This document shows, piece after piece, positions 1-8,795 of a DNA stretch of 64,000 nucleotides (its first letter is position 1; each line of letters begins with the position of its first letter). The notes beneath the pieces were generated by a model that saw only the letters and a program-made list of their open reading frames with translations, was not told where the DNA came from and searched no databases. The DNA is from Escherichia coli (GTDB lineage: Bacteria > Pseudomonadota > Gammaproteobacteria > Enterobacterales > Enterobacteriaceae). The DNA is taken from the NCBI RefSeq assembly GCF_036503815.1, contig NZ_AP027764.1, positions 4,836,001 to 4,900,000 of the forward strand, given 5' to 3'. The translations under genes were made by a program, and so were the position numbers.

Positions 1-265
1 CGGCCTGGCGTAGTTCATCCATCGACGCTTTCAGTTCGGGCGTCAGGTTAGTGAGGCTCGCCTTTTCAACCTTTTTCAGGCTGTCCTGAAACTCCTGGAG
101 TTTTAACTCCTGGGTCAGTTCGTTCTGCACCGTTGTCGCCAGTGAACGCAACGCGCGAATCCAGCCCGCTACCGTTTTTACCGCCACAGGCAGTCGTTGC
201 GGCCCCAGAACGACGAGGCCGATGATGAACACCAATAGCAGTTCGCTAAAACCGATATCAAACAC
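1..265 (-). CDS. tatB: Sec-independent translocase protein TatB (partial, C-terminus outside window)
   Basis: TatB works with TatC as the receptor for twin-arginine signal peptides at the inner membrane. Only the first 88 codons are inside the window. The reading starts at a GTG codon (complement of 263-265) and gives an N-terminal hydrophobic helix (about residues 5-21, ending in VVLGPQRLP, a TatA/B family signature), followed by an amphipathic helix and a charged, coiled stretch. The GTG lies 3 bases past the tatA stop codon, so the two genes are translated as one unit. The start matches the K-12 GTG start as I remember it. The rest of the gene and tatC would lie to the left of the window. 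Confidence 0.95.
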   Translation of the reverse strand, partial: MFDIGFSELLLVFIIGLVVLGPQRLPVAVKTVAGWIRALRSLATTVQNELTQELKLQEFQDSLKKVEKASLTNLTPELKASMDELRQA

Positions 266-268
266 GGA

Positions 269-538
269 TTACACCTGCTCTTTATCGTGGCGCTTCGCGT
301 CTTCTGTTTTAGCCTGTTCCTGATTCGTATCCGCCTGCTTATCGGCGATAGTTTTCGCAGTAAAATCAGCATCCTGACTGGTTTTATCCTGCTTTGGTTC
401 ATCATCGCTCATTGCTTTTTTAAAGCCTTTGATCGACGCACCAAGATCGGAACCGATGGAGCCGAGCTTTTTGGTGCCAAAAAGCAGTACAACGATGACG
501 GCAATAATCAATAACTGCCAAATACTGATACCACCCAT
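269..538 (-). CDS. tatA: Sec-independent translocase pore subunit TatA
   Basis: TatA oligomerises to form the transport site for folded proteins that carry twin-arginine signals. The 89-residue product starts MGGISIWQL, has one transmembrane helix (about residues 4-20), the FGTKKL hinge at about 20-25, an amphipathic helix and a hydrophilic tail rich in Lys, Asp and Gln. A longer in-frame start upstream would add 14 residues that do not look like TatA; the start at 538 gives the usual length. The gene is followed after a 3-bp gap by tatB and preceded by ubiB, 78 bp away on the same strand, the standard order in E. coli. Confidence 0.97.
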   Translation of the reverse strand: MGGISIWQLLIIAVIVVLLFGTKKLGSIGSDLGASIKGFKKAMSDDEPKQDKTSQDADFTAKTIADKQADTNQEQAKTEDAKRHDKEQV

Positions 539-616
539 ACATGTTCCTCTGTGGTAGATGATGATTAAACAAGGCCGCATTATACGTTACACGGCCCGCC
601 TTGAGCGATGAAAAAA

Positions 617-2257
617 TCAGCGTGTTTTGCGCCAACCGACAAACCAGGCGATCAGACCACCTGCCATTAACCAGCCGGGCATCAACCCCCATTCAGGATG
701 GCTGACCAACAAGAATGTGCCACTTAATACTAACGTAGCGCCAATTCCGAGAAAATAACGCGATTGTCCCTGACGTACATGATTTGACTGAAGCTCGCGG
801 GCAATCTTATCAACACTGTGCTGTAAATACTTGCCCTGGCGCAAACTGTCGTAAACCAGTTCAGGCAGTTCTGGCATTTTTTCGACCCAGAACGGCGCTT
901 TTTCTTTAAATGCTCTCACCAGCGCAGGAATACCGACCTGATCTTTAATCCACGATTCAAGGAAAGGCTTCGCCGTTTTCCATAAATCGAGCTGCGGATA
1001 AAGCTGGCGTCCTACCCCTTCGACGTAGAGCAGGGTTTTCTGGAGTAACACCAGTTGCGGCTGCACTTCCATATTGAAGCGACGGGCCGTATTAAACAGA
1101 TTTAACAGCACATGTCCAAACGAAATTTCGGCCAGCGGTTTCTCAAAGATAGGTTCACAGACCGTACGAATGGCAAATTCGAACTCTTCAACGTTGGTAT
1201 CTGGCGGCACCCAGCCAGAATCGACGTGTAGCTCTGCCACTTTGCGATAGTCGCGATTAAAGAAGGCGATAAAGTTTTCCGCCAGATAGCGTTTATCTTC
1301 TTTGTTTAGCGAGCCAACGATCCCGCAATCAATGCCGATATATTTCGGGTTTTCCGGGTGTTCATAGCTTACGAAGATGTTGCCAGGGTGCATATCGGCA
1401 TGGAAAAAACTGTCGCGAAAGACCTGAGTGAAGAACACCTGCACGCCGCGTTCTGCCAGCAATTTCATGTTGGTGCCGTTTTTCTCCAGCGCCGCGACAT
1501 CTGAAACCGGAATGCCGTAAATGCGCTCCATCACCATCATCCCTTCACTACAATAGTCAGGGTAAACTTCCGGGATGTAGAGCATCGGGCTGTCTTCAAA
1601 ATTGCGCCGAAGCTGAATGGCGTTGGCAGATTCCCGCAGCAAATTCAGTTCATCAATCAATGTCTTTTCGTACTCGCGCACCACTTCGGTTGGGCGCAGA
1701 CGGCGACCATCCGGCAGCAAACGCGGCACCCAGCGAGCCAGACGGTAGATAAGTTTCAGATCCGCTTTAATCACCGGCAAAATATCCGGGCGGATAACTT
1801 TAATCACCACCTCTTTGCCATTCGATTTCAATCGTGCGGTATGAACCTGAGCAATAGAAGCAGACGCCAGCGGCTTGATTTCAAAATCGTCAAACCACGC
1901 TTCTACCGGCAAACCGCCCATTGCAGCTTCAATCTGTTGCTTCGCAAGCTTGCCATCAAACGGAGCAACTTTGTCCTGCAATAACGCCAGCTGATCGGCA
2001 ATATGCGGAGGAAAAAGGTCGCGGCGGGTTGATAACATTTGCCCGAACTTGATCCATACCGGCCCCAGTTCTTGCAGGGCCAGTCGTAGCCGCTCACCTA
2101 AAGGTTTGTCTTTATGCCGATTTGGCATCCAGAATAATGAGTATCGCCATAGCCGTAGCGGCAGGGTGATACGCATTTTGGGGATCAGTTCATCAAGTCC
2201 GTAGCTTAAAAAAGTGCGAATGATGAAATATAGGCGCCGTACTTCACCTGGCGTCAT
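617..2257 (-). CDS. ubiB: Ubiquinone biosynthesis atypical kinase/ATPase UbiB
   Basis: UbiB is a membrane-bound member of the ABC1/ADCK/COQ8 atypical kinase family, needed for ubiquinone synthesis; its ATPase activity is thought to help lipid precursors reach the Ubi enzyme complex. The 546-residue protein carries the family KFGQ motif (WIKFGQMLSTR, about residue 70), an alanine-rich nucleotide loop (LASASIAQVH) in place of the usual glycine loop, and a kinase-like core with HADMHPGN and GIDCGIVG. Two hydrophobic helices close the C-terminus. The start overlaps the ubiJ stop by 4 bases (ATGA type), so translation is probably coupled in a ubiE-ubiJ-ubiB unit. Confidence 0.97.
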   Translation of the reverse strand: MTPGEVRRLYFIIRTFLSYGLDELIPKMRITLPLRLWRYSLFWMPNRHKDKPLGERLRLALQELGPVWIKFGQMLSTRRDLFPPHIADQLALLQDKVAPFDGKLAKQQIEAAMGGLPVEAWFDDFEIKPLASASIAQVHTARLKSNGKEVVIKVIRPDILPVIKADLKLIYRLARWVPRLLPDGRRLRPTEVVREYEKTLIDELNLLRESANAIQLRRNFEDSPMLYIPEVYPDYCSEGMMVMERIYGIPVSDVAALEKNGTNMKLLAERGVQVFFTQVFRDSFFHADMHPGNIFVSYEHPENPKYIGIDCGIVGSLNKEDKRYLAENFIAFFNRDYRKVAELHVDSGWVPPDTNVEEFEFAIRTVCEPIFEKPLAEISFGHVLLNLFNTARRFNMEVQPQLVLLQKTLLYVEGVGRQLYPQLDLWKTAKPFLESWIKDQVGIPALVRAFKEKAPFWVEKMPELPELVYDSLRQGKYLQHSVDKIARELQSNHVRQGQSRYFLGIGATLVLSGTFLLVSHPEWGLMPGWLMAGGLIAWFVGWRKTR

Positions 2258-2859
2258 TTAGCCTCCAGTTTTTCCAGCCGTTTGGTCAGGGCATCAACAG
2301 CACGCTCGACGGCAGCCGTCTCTTCCGCAAACCAGGCCACTTCAAGTGGACCGGGTGCCATACGCCACTCTTCAGTAATGGCTTCCGCCACATAACGTTG
2401 CTGGCGTTTAATACCGTGATGCAGGAGCTTTGCGCCTCCACGCAGGGCTTTGCTGATACCTTCAGCGGCGATATCACCGGTATAAGGGGCCAGCAGTTCC
2501 GCAGGGTCGAACTCTGCCAGATCTGCCAGCGCAACGAAGTTTTGCACCACCTGAATATCGCCCTGTACTTCCAGCTCACCGCTGCGAATTAACGCAGCAA
2601 GCTGCTGGCGATCGCGAAGTTTCGGCAACACGCTGGCGTAGGCGATAACGGTGCAGTCAGCATCTCCTGCCCATTCGCCCAGCACATCGACCTGGCGTTC
2701 GCTGAACACCAGAATCAATGACGTCGAAAAGCCTTTTACCTCCACGCGCAAAACTTTACCCAGCAGACGCGAGCGGGCCGTTTTCAGCGCGGGTGAACGA
2801 TACAGGAAGGTGTTGAGCAGACTTTCAATTCCTGCCGTCACTAAAGGTTTAAAAGGCAT
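2254..2859 (-). CDS. ubiJ: Ubiquinone biosynthesis accessory factor UbiJ (SCP2 domain)
   Basis: UbiJ binds ubiquinone intermediates through an N-terminal SCP2 sterol-carrier-like domain and helps organise the soluble Ubi complex. The 201-residue reading starting MPFKPLVTAG has the SCP2 fold region in about the first 110 residues and ends in a helical, coiled-coil-like tail (EETAAVERAVDALTKRLEKL) that fits its reported pairing with UbiK. An upstream in-frame start would lengthen it by 15 residues and run into ubiE; the start at 2859 gives the known length. From memory, the small RNA EsrE has been mapped inside the 3' half of this gene in K-12; I cannot place its ends from sequence. Confidence 0.95.
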   Translation of the reverse strand: MPFKPLVTAGIESLLNTFLYRSPALKTARSRLLGKVLRVEVKGFSTSLILVFSERQVDVLGEWAGDADCTVIAYASVLPKLRDRQQLAALIRSGELEVQGDIQVVQNFVALADLAEFDPAELLAPYTGDIAAEGISKALRGGAKLLHHGIKRQQRYVAEAITEEWRMAPGPLEVAWFAEETAAVERAVDALTKRLEKLEAK

Positions 2860-2872
2860 TTCCGGTCTCCTG

Positions 2873-3628
2873 TCAGAACTTATAACCACGATGCAGCGCC
2901 ACAACCCCTGCCGTCAGGTTGTAATAGTCGACACTTTCGAATCCAGCATCCTGCATCATAGCTTTCAGGGTGTCCTGATCGGGATGCATGCGGATAGATT
3001 CAGCAAGATAACGGTAGCTGTCAGCGTCGTTCGCGACCAGTGAGCCAATACGCGGCAGCACATGGAAGGAGTAAGCGTCATAGGCCTTACTTAACGGCTC
3101 GATAATCGGCTTCGAGAACTCAAGCACCAGCAGTCGGCCGCCAGGTTTCAGAACGCGATACATTGAACGCAGAGCTTTATCTTTGTCAGTGACGTTACGC
3201 AGACCAAACGAAATGGTGATGCAATCAAAGGTGTTATCCGGGAACGGCAGCGCCTCAGCGTTCGCCTGAACATACTCAACGTTGCCAATCACACCAATAT
3301 TACGCAGCTTCTCGCGGCCCATTTTGAGCATGGATTCATTGATATCAGCAAGGACCACTTTGCCAGTTTCACCCACCAGGCGGGAGAATTTCGCTGTCAG
3401 GTCGCCAGTACCGCCTGCCAGATCCAGCACGGTCTGCCCGCGGCGTACGCCACTGCAATCAATCGTGAAGCGTTTCCACAAACGATGTATGCCAAAAGAC
3501 ATCAAATCATTCATGACATCGTATTTCGATGCCACGGAATGGAAAACGTGGGCGACCATATCCGCTTTTTGTTCCTTCGCGACGGTCTGAAAACCAAAGT
3601 GCGTCGTTTCTTGTGACTTATCCACCAT
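2873..3628 (-). CDS. ubiE: Ubiquinone/menaquinone C-methyltransferase UbiE
   Basis: UbiE transfers a methyl group from S-adenosylmethionine to the quinone ring in both ubiquinone and menaquinone synthesis. The 251-residue product has the class I methyltransferase SAM-binding motif [12 protein letters not shown] (about residues 65-76), the acidic residue at the end of the next strand (LADINESML) and the UbiE signature near [13 protein letters not shown]. Length equals the K-12 enzyme. It is the first gene of the ubiE-ubiJ-ubiB set: ubiJ starts 13 bp downstream. The 94-bp gap to rmuC holds no further gene. Confidence 0.97.
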
Positions 3629-3722
3629 CTCAATGCCTGCTCATCAAAAAATTGTTCCAGAAGTGTAACAGATTGGGCGTCGATGCCCTAGATTTCTACC
3701 CGGCTTAACTACCCCCAATGGG

Positions 3723-5150
3723 CTAGCGCGACTGCTGATTATATTCATCATCGCGTTGATAAGCTTCATCATTCGGCTGCTCCGGTACCGACCGCAGTCG
3801 ATACTCTTCATCCTGGCTCACCGCTTGTTCAGCCAAATCCGGATTAATCTCGCGTTTAATTTCTACTCCTAAACCGCGAAACGCTTCTGCTTGCGCCAGC
3901 ACATTTCCGCGACCTGAAGAGAGTTTTTTCATTGCCTGACGATAGTTGTCCTGTGCTTTGTCCAGACTTTGACCAATCGCGGACATATCATCGACAAACA
4001 AGCGCATTTTGTCGTACAACTTGCTGGCACGATCGGCTATTTTCTGAGCGTTGCGGCTTTGATGCTCATAGCGCCAGAGGTTGGCGATAGTGCGCAGCGC
4101 CACCAGCAGCGTGGTCGGGCTAACCAGCATGATATTGTTTTTCAACGCTTCGGTGATCAGCTCCGGCTGGCGGTCAAGCGCCAGTAAAAAAGCGGGTTCA
4201 ACGGGAATAAACATCAGCACGTAATCCAGGGTTCGCAGCCCCGGCAGCTGTTGATAATCTTTGCGTCCCAGCAAACGGATATGGTTACGCACCGACGCGA
4301 TATGTTCCTGTAGCGCGCTTTCGCGGGTGTAGTCGTCTTCTGCGTTGAAATAGCGTTCATAGGCGACCAGCGTCATTTTTGCGTCGATCACCACATCTTT
4401 GCCCTGCGGCAACCGCACGATGACATCCGGCTGCATCCGCGAGCGGGCGTCATTTTCGATGCTGACCTGGGTTTCATATTCATACCCTTCACGCAGACCG
4501 GAAGCCTCCAGCACACGCGTCAATACTACCTCGCCCCAGTTGCCCTGGGTTTTATTGTCGCCTTTCAGCGCACGCGTCAGGTTGATCGCTTCCTGGGCCA
4601 TTTGCGCGTTGAGCTGCTGGAGATTGCGTATTTCGTGAGTCAGAGTATGGCGTTCTTGTGCTTCTTTACCGAAACTGTCCTGAACCTGACGACGAAAACC
4701 GTCCAGTTGTTCACGTAGTGGCGACAACAGGCTGTTCAGACTCTGACGGTTTTGCTCATCAACCCGGCGATTGCTGTGCTCGAAAATACGGTTGGCGAGG
4801 TTTTCAAACTGCTCACTGAGGCGCTGTTCGCTGTTGATCATTTGGCGAATTTTATCGTCAGCATGTTGCTGTACGGCCTCCATTCGCGTGGTGACTTCAC
4901 GCAGATCCGCCTCCAGCGAGGTGTTAATGCTTTGCAGACTGCGCACTTCATTATTGAGTAACTCGCACTCAGCACGCCAATGTTCGCTTTGGGTAATTTG
5001 TTGTTTTGCCGCACTTAACTCCGCGACCATCTCTTCACGTTCAGCGAATTGCTCGGCTTTTTGCTGCGCATGCTGATAACTGGCAATCAGCCAGCCAATC
5101 GCCACGCTCACCAACGCAATAACTGCGTAAACCATGATTGAGATATCCAC
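3723..5150 (-). CDS. rmuC: DNA recombination protein RmuC
   Basis: RmuC limits recombination at inverted repeats in E. coli; its C-terminal half belongs to a restriction-endonuclease-like nuclease family. The 475-residue form starts at a GTG (complement of 5148-5150) and has an N-terminal membrane helix (about residues 5-22), then a long coiled coil to about residue 190, then the conserved RmuC domain with NWGEVVLTRVLEASGL and PDVIVRLPQGKDVVIDAKM; the latter looks like the nuclease core (D...D-x-K). An ATG-initiated ORF continues 31 codons upstream but those residues are unlike the family, so I prefer the GTG. The gene diverges from the accessory operon that begins at 5366. Confidence 0.95.
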   Translation of the reverse strand: MDISIMVYAVIALVSVAIGWLIASYQHAQQKAEQFAEREEMVAELSAAKQQITQSEHWRAECELLNNEVRSLQSINTSLEADLREVTTRMEAVQQHADDKIRQMINSEQRLSEQFENLANRIFEHSNRRVDEQNRQSLNSLLSPLREQLDGFRRQVQDSFGKEAQERHTLTHEIRNLQQLNAQMAQEAINLTRALKGDNKTQGNWGEVVLTRVLEASGLREGYEYETQVSIENDARSRMQPDVIVRLPQGKDVVIDAKMTLVAYERYFNAEDDYTRESALQEHIASVRNHIRLLGRKDYQQLPGLRTLDYVLMFIPVEPAFLLALDRQPELITEALKNNIMLVSPTTLLVALRTIANLWRYEHQSRNAQKIADRASKLYDKMRLFVDDMSAIGQSLDKAQDNYRQAMKKLSSGRGNVLAQAEAFRGLGVEIKREINPDLAEQAVSQDEEYRLRSVPEQPNDEAYQRDDEYNQQSR

Positions 5151-5267
5151 AACGCCTCCAGCCTCATTACTTACCCGCACAAAATAGAATTGTGCTGTAC
5201 AAACGTCCAGTTTGAAAGAAGTTTCCTGCGAGGCGCTACGCAAAACGATCCTTAATTTTTATTATTT

Positions 5268-5305
5268 TATCCCACAATATGAGACGTAGTTTATATTGTG
5301 GGATA
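5268..5305. promoter_or_regulatory. Perfect 13-bp inverted repeat, candidate operator of the IclR-type regulator
   Basis: TATCCCACAATAT at 5268-5280 is repeated exactly in reverse complement at 5293-5305, with a 12-bp spacer. It lies 60-98 bp before the IclR-type gene, in the gap it shares with divergent rmuC. IclR regulators bind inverted repeats near their own promoters, so autoregulation of the operon is a reasonable inference. A second, imperfect repeat (TTCCCCAC / GTGGAA, 5316-5336) lies closer to the start codon. Confidence 0.6.
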
Positions 5306-5365
5306 TATCACCTTTTCCCCACGTCATTATGTGGAACACTTCAGCAATATCATCAGGAGAAACGT

Positions 5366-6133
5366 ATGGCAGATACCTCTTCAACCACCGCTGGCGCACA
5401 AACGTTATTACGCGGGCTGGCGGTTCTTAATGCTGTTTATAACGGCTGCCATGACCTGAAAAGTATCGGCGAGTTCACCGGCACGACCCGGAGCACAACC
5501 CATCGTTTAGTCACCGTTCTGGTGGAACAACGCTACCTGCGCCACGTCCCAACGCAGGGCTACCAACTGGGCGCCAAACTGATCGAATTCGGTGCCAGAG
5601 CGCTGGAAAGCACCTCGCTGTACGAAGTTGCGCTGCCCGTTTTGCAACGCCTTGCCCGTTACACCCTGGACACCGTGCATCTGGGGATCGTTGAAGGCGA
5701 CGAAGTGCTGTATCTGGAGAAGATCAACAGCCAGCGCGGGCTGGAAATGCGCTCACGCCCAGGCCATCGCATGCCACTGGCAATCACCGGCATCGGCAAG
5801 GCATTGATCCTCAACCGAACAGAAGAAGAGTGGCGCACGCTGTTTAAGACCTGTGGTGATGAAACAAAACTGGGCGCATTTATTCAGAACATGCGTCGTT
5901 ATGCCACCAGTGGTTTTGCTTTTGATCTGGAAGAGAACGAGCCGACTATCCGTTGCGTTGCAGCGCCGGTTTACAACGCCCGGAATGAAATTGTGGCGGC
6001 CATTTCTGTCGCCAGCACCACCACATATATGTCGCTGGCGCGTCTGGAAGAACTGGCACCTTACGTTAAATCCTGTGCAGAAGAGATATCCGCTGAACTG
6101 GGCTGGGGTAAGCACGTCCGCAAAAATAAATAA
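5366..6133 (+). CDS. IclR-family transcriptional regulator of the adjacent sugar-acid/TTT operon
   Basis: A 255-residue regulator with an N-terminal winged helix-turn-helix (about residues 10-75: LLRGLAVLNAV, then DLKSIGEFTGTTRSTTHRLV as recognition region) and a C-terminal IclR effector domain (from about 85; VHLGIVEGDEVLYLEKIN and the GIGKALI stretch are typical). I chose the ATG at 5366 because AGGAGA sits 5 bases upstream; the open frame extends 29 codons further but through the candidate operator. It is the first gene of a plus-strand operon that continues with a kinase, an aldolase and TctCBA, so it probably senses the transported compound or its phosphorylated product. The closest specificity is unknown to me. 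K-12 lacks a gene here, as I recall. Confidence 0.88.
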   Translation: MADTSSTTAGAQTLLRGLAVLNAVYNGCHDLKSIGEFTGTTRSTTHRLVTVLVEQRYLRHVPTQGYQLGAKLIEFGARALESTSLYEVALPVLQRLARYTLDTVHLGIVEGDEVLYLEKINSQRGLEMRSRPGHRMPLAITGIGKALILNRTEEEWRTLFKTCGDETKLGAFIQNMRRYATSGFAFDLEENEPTIRCVAAPVYNARNEIVAAISVASTTTYMSLARLEELAPYVKSCAEEISAELGWGKHVRKNK

Positions 6134-6156
6134 ACCATGACTAAAGGAAACGGCTA

Positions 6157-7161
6157 ATGTCGGGAAACACCTCATTTATTGCCCTGGACTGGGGAACGTC
6201 ATCGCTTCGGGCATGGCGTTTTGGCGACTCACCAAATCCACAAGAAAAACGTGAATTCCCGTGGGGGATCATGAAATTACCCTCCCAGGCAGCAACACGT
6301 GAGGACGCTTTCCACGATACGTTTTTACGTGTCTGCGGCGACTGGCTGGCACAATCCCCATGCCCGGTTCTGGCTTGCGGCATGATCGGCAGTGCGCAAG
6401 GATGGAAACCCGCAGCTTATTTACCTTGCCCGGTCACTCTTGAGGGTCTGGCAAAGCAGTTGACGCCTGTTATCCACCAGCAGCAGACAATGCTGCACAT
6501 CATTCCTGGCGTGATTAAAGAAGGTGAAATGCCCGAAGTGATGCGTGGTGAAGAGACACAAATCTTCGGTGCTATCTCGATGGAACCGGCCCTGCAAAAC
6601 GCGATCCGCCAGGGTATGCCTGTGCTGATTGGCTTACCTGGCACACATGCGAAATGGGCGGTAGTTGAAAACAACACCATTACCGATTTCCGAACCTTTA
6701 TGACAGGCGAGTTATTTGATGTTTTATCCCGCCATTCGATTCTCGGTGCCACCATGCGTTCGGGAGATGAACCGCACTGGGATGCCTTCACCCATGGGCT
6801 GAAATCAGCACAAGAGCATCATCAGACCGGATTATTATCGACGCTGTTTTCGACCCGTTCGCGCCTGCTGACCAGTAATCTTACGCCGTCCTCGCAGGGG
6901 GATTACCTTTCAGGATTACTGATAGGCCATGAATTATGCGGTCTGGCATCCAGTTTGCTACGTGATTTACCCGCCACAACACCGATCGCCTTAATCGGTA
7001 GCGCCACTCTGAACAGCCGCTATTCACAAGCATTCAGCCACGTTTTTCCCGACAGACAGCTACACGCCATTCCTAATGCCACTGAACAGGGGTTATGGCG
7101 AATCGCCCACGCTGCCGGGCTACTCTCCACCAACGCCAGGGAATGTACTCATGCCATTTAA
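6157..7161 (+). CDS. 2-oxo-3-deoxygalactonate kinase-like protein (DgoK family)
   Basis: The family phosphorylates 2-keto-3-deoxy-galactonate at C6, the step before aldol cleavage in the De Ley-Doudoroff route. The 334-residue protein opens with FIALDWGTSSLRAWRF, the phosphate-binding opening of DgoK proteins (ASKHA-like fold), and has GLPGTHAKWAVVENN and TFMTGELFDVL, both conserved in the family. It is somewhat longer than the K-12 DgoK I recall (about 290 residues). It starts 23 bp after the regulator, with an AAAGGAAA ribosome site, and its last 11 bases overlap the start of the aldolase gene, which points to coupled translation. The exact sugar acid (galacto or another epimer) cannot be read from sequence. 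Confidence 0.87.
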   Translation: MSGNTSFIALDWGTSSLRAWRFGDSPNPQEKREFPWGIMKLPSQAATREDAFHDTFLRVCGDWLAQSPCPVLACGMIGSAQGWKPAAYLPCPVTLEGLAKQLTPVIHQQQTMLHIIPGVIKEGEMPEVMRGEETQIFGAISMEPALQNAIRQGMPVLIGLPGTHAKWAVVENNTITDFRTFMTGELFDVLSRHSILGATMRSGDEPHWDAFTHGLKSAQEHHQTGLLSTLFSTRSRLLTSNLTPSSQGDYLSGLLIGHELCGLASSLLRDLPATTPIALIGSATLNSRYSQAFSHVFPDRQLHAIPNATEQGLWRIAHAAGLLSTNARECTHAI

Positions 7162-7780
7162 TACGCTTTTGCAAAAAACCGGGTTAGTCGCCATTTTACG
7201 CGGCGTAAAACCGGATGAAATTGTCGCCATCGGTGAAAAGCTGTATGCCGCTGGATTTCGCCTGATTGAGATTCCCATGAACTCGCCGGAGCCGTTGCAA
7301 AGTATCAGTTTACTGCGCGACGCCCTGCCTAAGGACTGCCTGGTCGGAGCCGGAACTGTGCTTTCGGTGGAGCAAGTCGTCGCGGTTAAAGAGGCTGGAG
7401 GCCAGATTATCGTAATGCCGCATTGCGATACTGCGGTGATCCGTCGTGCCCGTGCGCTGGGTATGTATTGTGCGCCTGGCGTCGCTACGCCCACCGAAGC
7501 TTTTGCTGCCATTGAACATGGCGCCAATGCCATCAAGCTGTTCCCGGCTGAACAAATTACGCCTGAAGTCACCAAAGCCTGGCGTGCGGTTATTCCACAA
7601 TCCGTTCCGATGTTACCGGTTGGCGGTATCACTCCAGACACAATGGCGCGTTATCTGAGCCACGGCGCAAACGGCTTTGGCCTCGGTTCTGCGCTATATC
7701 GCCCCGGCATGACGCCAGAGCAAGTCTATGAAAATGCAGTACTGTTTATGAACGCATGGAACAATTTAAATAGCAAATAA
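7151..7780 (+). CDS. KDPGal/KDPG-type aldolase (2-dehydro-3-deoxy-6-phosphogalactonate aldolase-like)
   Basis: Class I aldolase of the Eda/DgoA family, expected to cleave a 2-keto-3-deoxy-6-phospho sugar acid into pyruvate and glyceraldehyde 3-phosphate. The 209-residue reading shows the family residues in order: the early Arg in AILRG (R17), the catalytic Glu in IEIPMNSP (E40), GAGTVL (67-71) and the Schiff-base Lys in AIKLFPAE (K129), then the phosphate-binding GGITP. The SPEP/MNSP pattern and general length are closer to DgoA than to Eda. The ATG at 7151 overlaps the kinase stop by 11 bp; an open frame further upstream lies wholly inside the kinase gene. With the kinase it forms a two-step path to central metabolism. 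Confidence 0.88.
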   Translation: MPFNTLLQKTGLVAILRGVKPDEIVAIGEKLYAAGFRLIEIPMNSPEPLQSISLLRDALPKDCLVGAGTVLSVEQVVAVKEAGGQIIVMPHCDTAVIRRARALGMYCAPGVATPTEAFAAIEHGANAIKLFPAEQITPEVTKAWRAVIPQSVPMLPVGGITPDTMARYLSHGANGFGLGSALYRPGMTPEQVYENAVLFMNAWNNLNSK

Positions 7781-7804
7781 CTGATAAATAAGGATATAAA
7801 AGCA

Positions 7805-8779
7805 ATGATAAAACATCTTACCTTACCGAAAAAAATGGCTGCAATGGTACTTCTTGCCGGCGCTGCCCTCAGCACTGCGCCTGTGCAGGCGGCCTCCTGG
7901 CCAACCAAACAGATCGAGTTAGTCGTACCCTACGCGGCCGGAGGCGGTACGGATCTGGTTGCCCGTGCCTTTGCTGATGCCGCCAAAAACCATTTGCCCG
8001 TCAGCATCGGGGTTATCAATAAACCTGGCGGTGGCGGCGCTATCGGCCTGAGTGAAATCGCCGCTGCCCGCCCTAACGGTTACAAAATGGGTTTAGGCAC
8101 GGTTGAACTGACCACCCTTCCCAGTCTCGGAATGGTGCGTTTTAAAACCAGCGACTTTAAACCCATTGCCCGTCTGAATGCGGATCCTGCGGCTATCACC
8201 GTCCGTTCTGATGCACCGTGGAATAGCTATGAAGAATTTATGACTTACGCCAAAGCGAATCCCGGAAAAGTACGCATTGGTAACTCAGGCACCGGAGCTA
8301 TCTGGCATCTGGCGGCAGCTGCACTGGAAGACAAAACGGGCGCGAAGTTTTCTCATGTCCCGTATGACGGCGCAGCCCCTGCCATTACAGGCCTGTTAGG
8401 CGGGCATATTGAAGCGGTTTCCGTAAGCCCAGGTGAAGTTATCAATCATGTGAAAGGCGGCAAGCTGAAGACACTGGTAGTGATGGCGGATGAACGTATG
8501 AAAACCATGCCTGACGTACCGACGTTAAAAGAGAAAGGCGTTGATCTCTCCATCGGCACCTGGCGCGGTCTGATCGTGTCGCAAAAAACGCCGCAGGATG
8601 TGGTTGATGTTCTGGCTAAGGCCGCAAAAGAGACGGCTGAAGAGCCTGCATTCCAGGATGCTCTGCAAAAGTTGAATCTCAACTATGCATGGCTTGATGG
8701 TGCCAGCTTCCAGACCCAAATCAACGAACAGGAAAAGTACTTTGACGAGTTACTAACTCGGCTGGGCTTGAAAAAATAA
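7805..8779 (+). CDS. Tripartite tricarboxylate transporter substrate-binding protein (TctC/Bug family)
   Basis: Periplasmic receptor of a TTT-type, ion-driven carboxylate uptake system. The 324-residue precursor has a signal peptide (about residues 1-29, ending APVQA-ASWP) and the Bug-family opening ELVVPYAAGGGTDLVARAF, then IGNSGTGAIWHLAAAALE and FSHVPYDGAAPAI, which form the two loops that hold the carboxylate in known Bug structures. It begins 24 bp after the aldolase with an AAGGA ribosome site and is followed 16 bp later by tctB, so all six genes look like one transcript. The ligand is probably a sugar acid given its neighbours, but that is inference. Confidence 0.9.
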   Translation: MIKHLTLPKKMAAMVLLAGAALSTAPVQAASWPTKQIELVVPYAAGGGTDLVARAFADAAKNHLPVSIGVINKPGGGGAIGLSEIAAARPNGYKMGLGTVELTTLPSLGMVRFKTSDFKPIARLNADPAAITVRSDAPWNSYEEFMTYAKANPGKVRIGNSGTGAIWHLAAAALEDKTGAKFSHVPYDGAAPAITGLLGGHIEAVSVSPGEVINHVKGGKLKTLVVMADERMKTMPDVPTLKEKGVDLSIGTWRGLIVSQKTPQDVVDVLAKAAKETAEEPAFQDALQKLNLNYAWLDGASFQTQINEQEKYFDELLTRLGLKK

Positions 8780-8795
8780 TCCCGAGGTACGGTCG

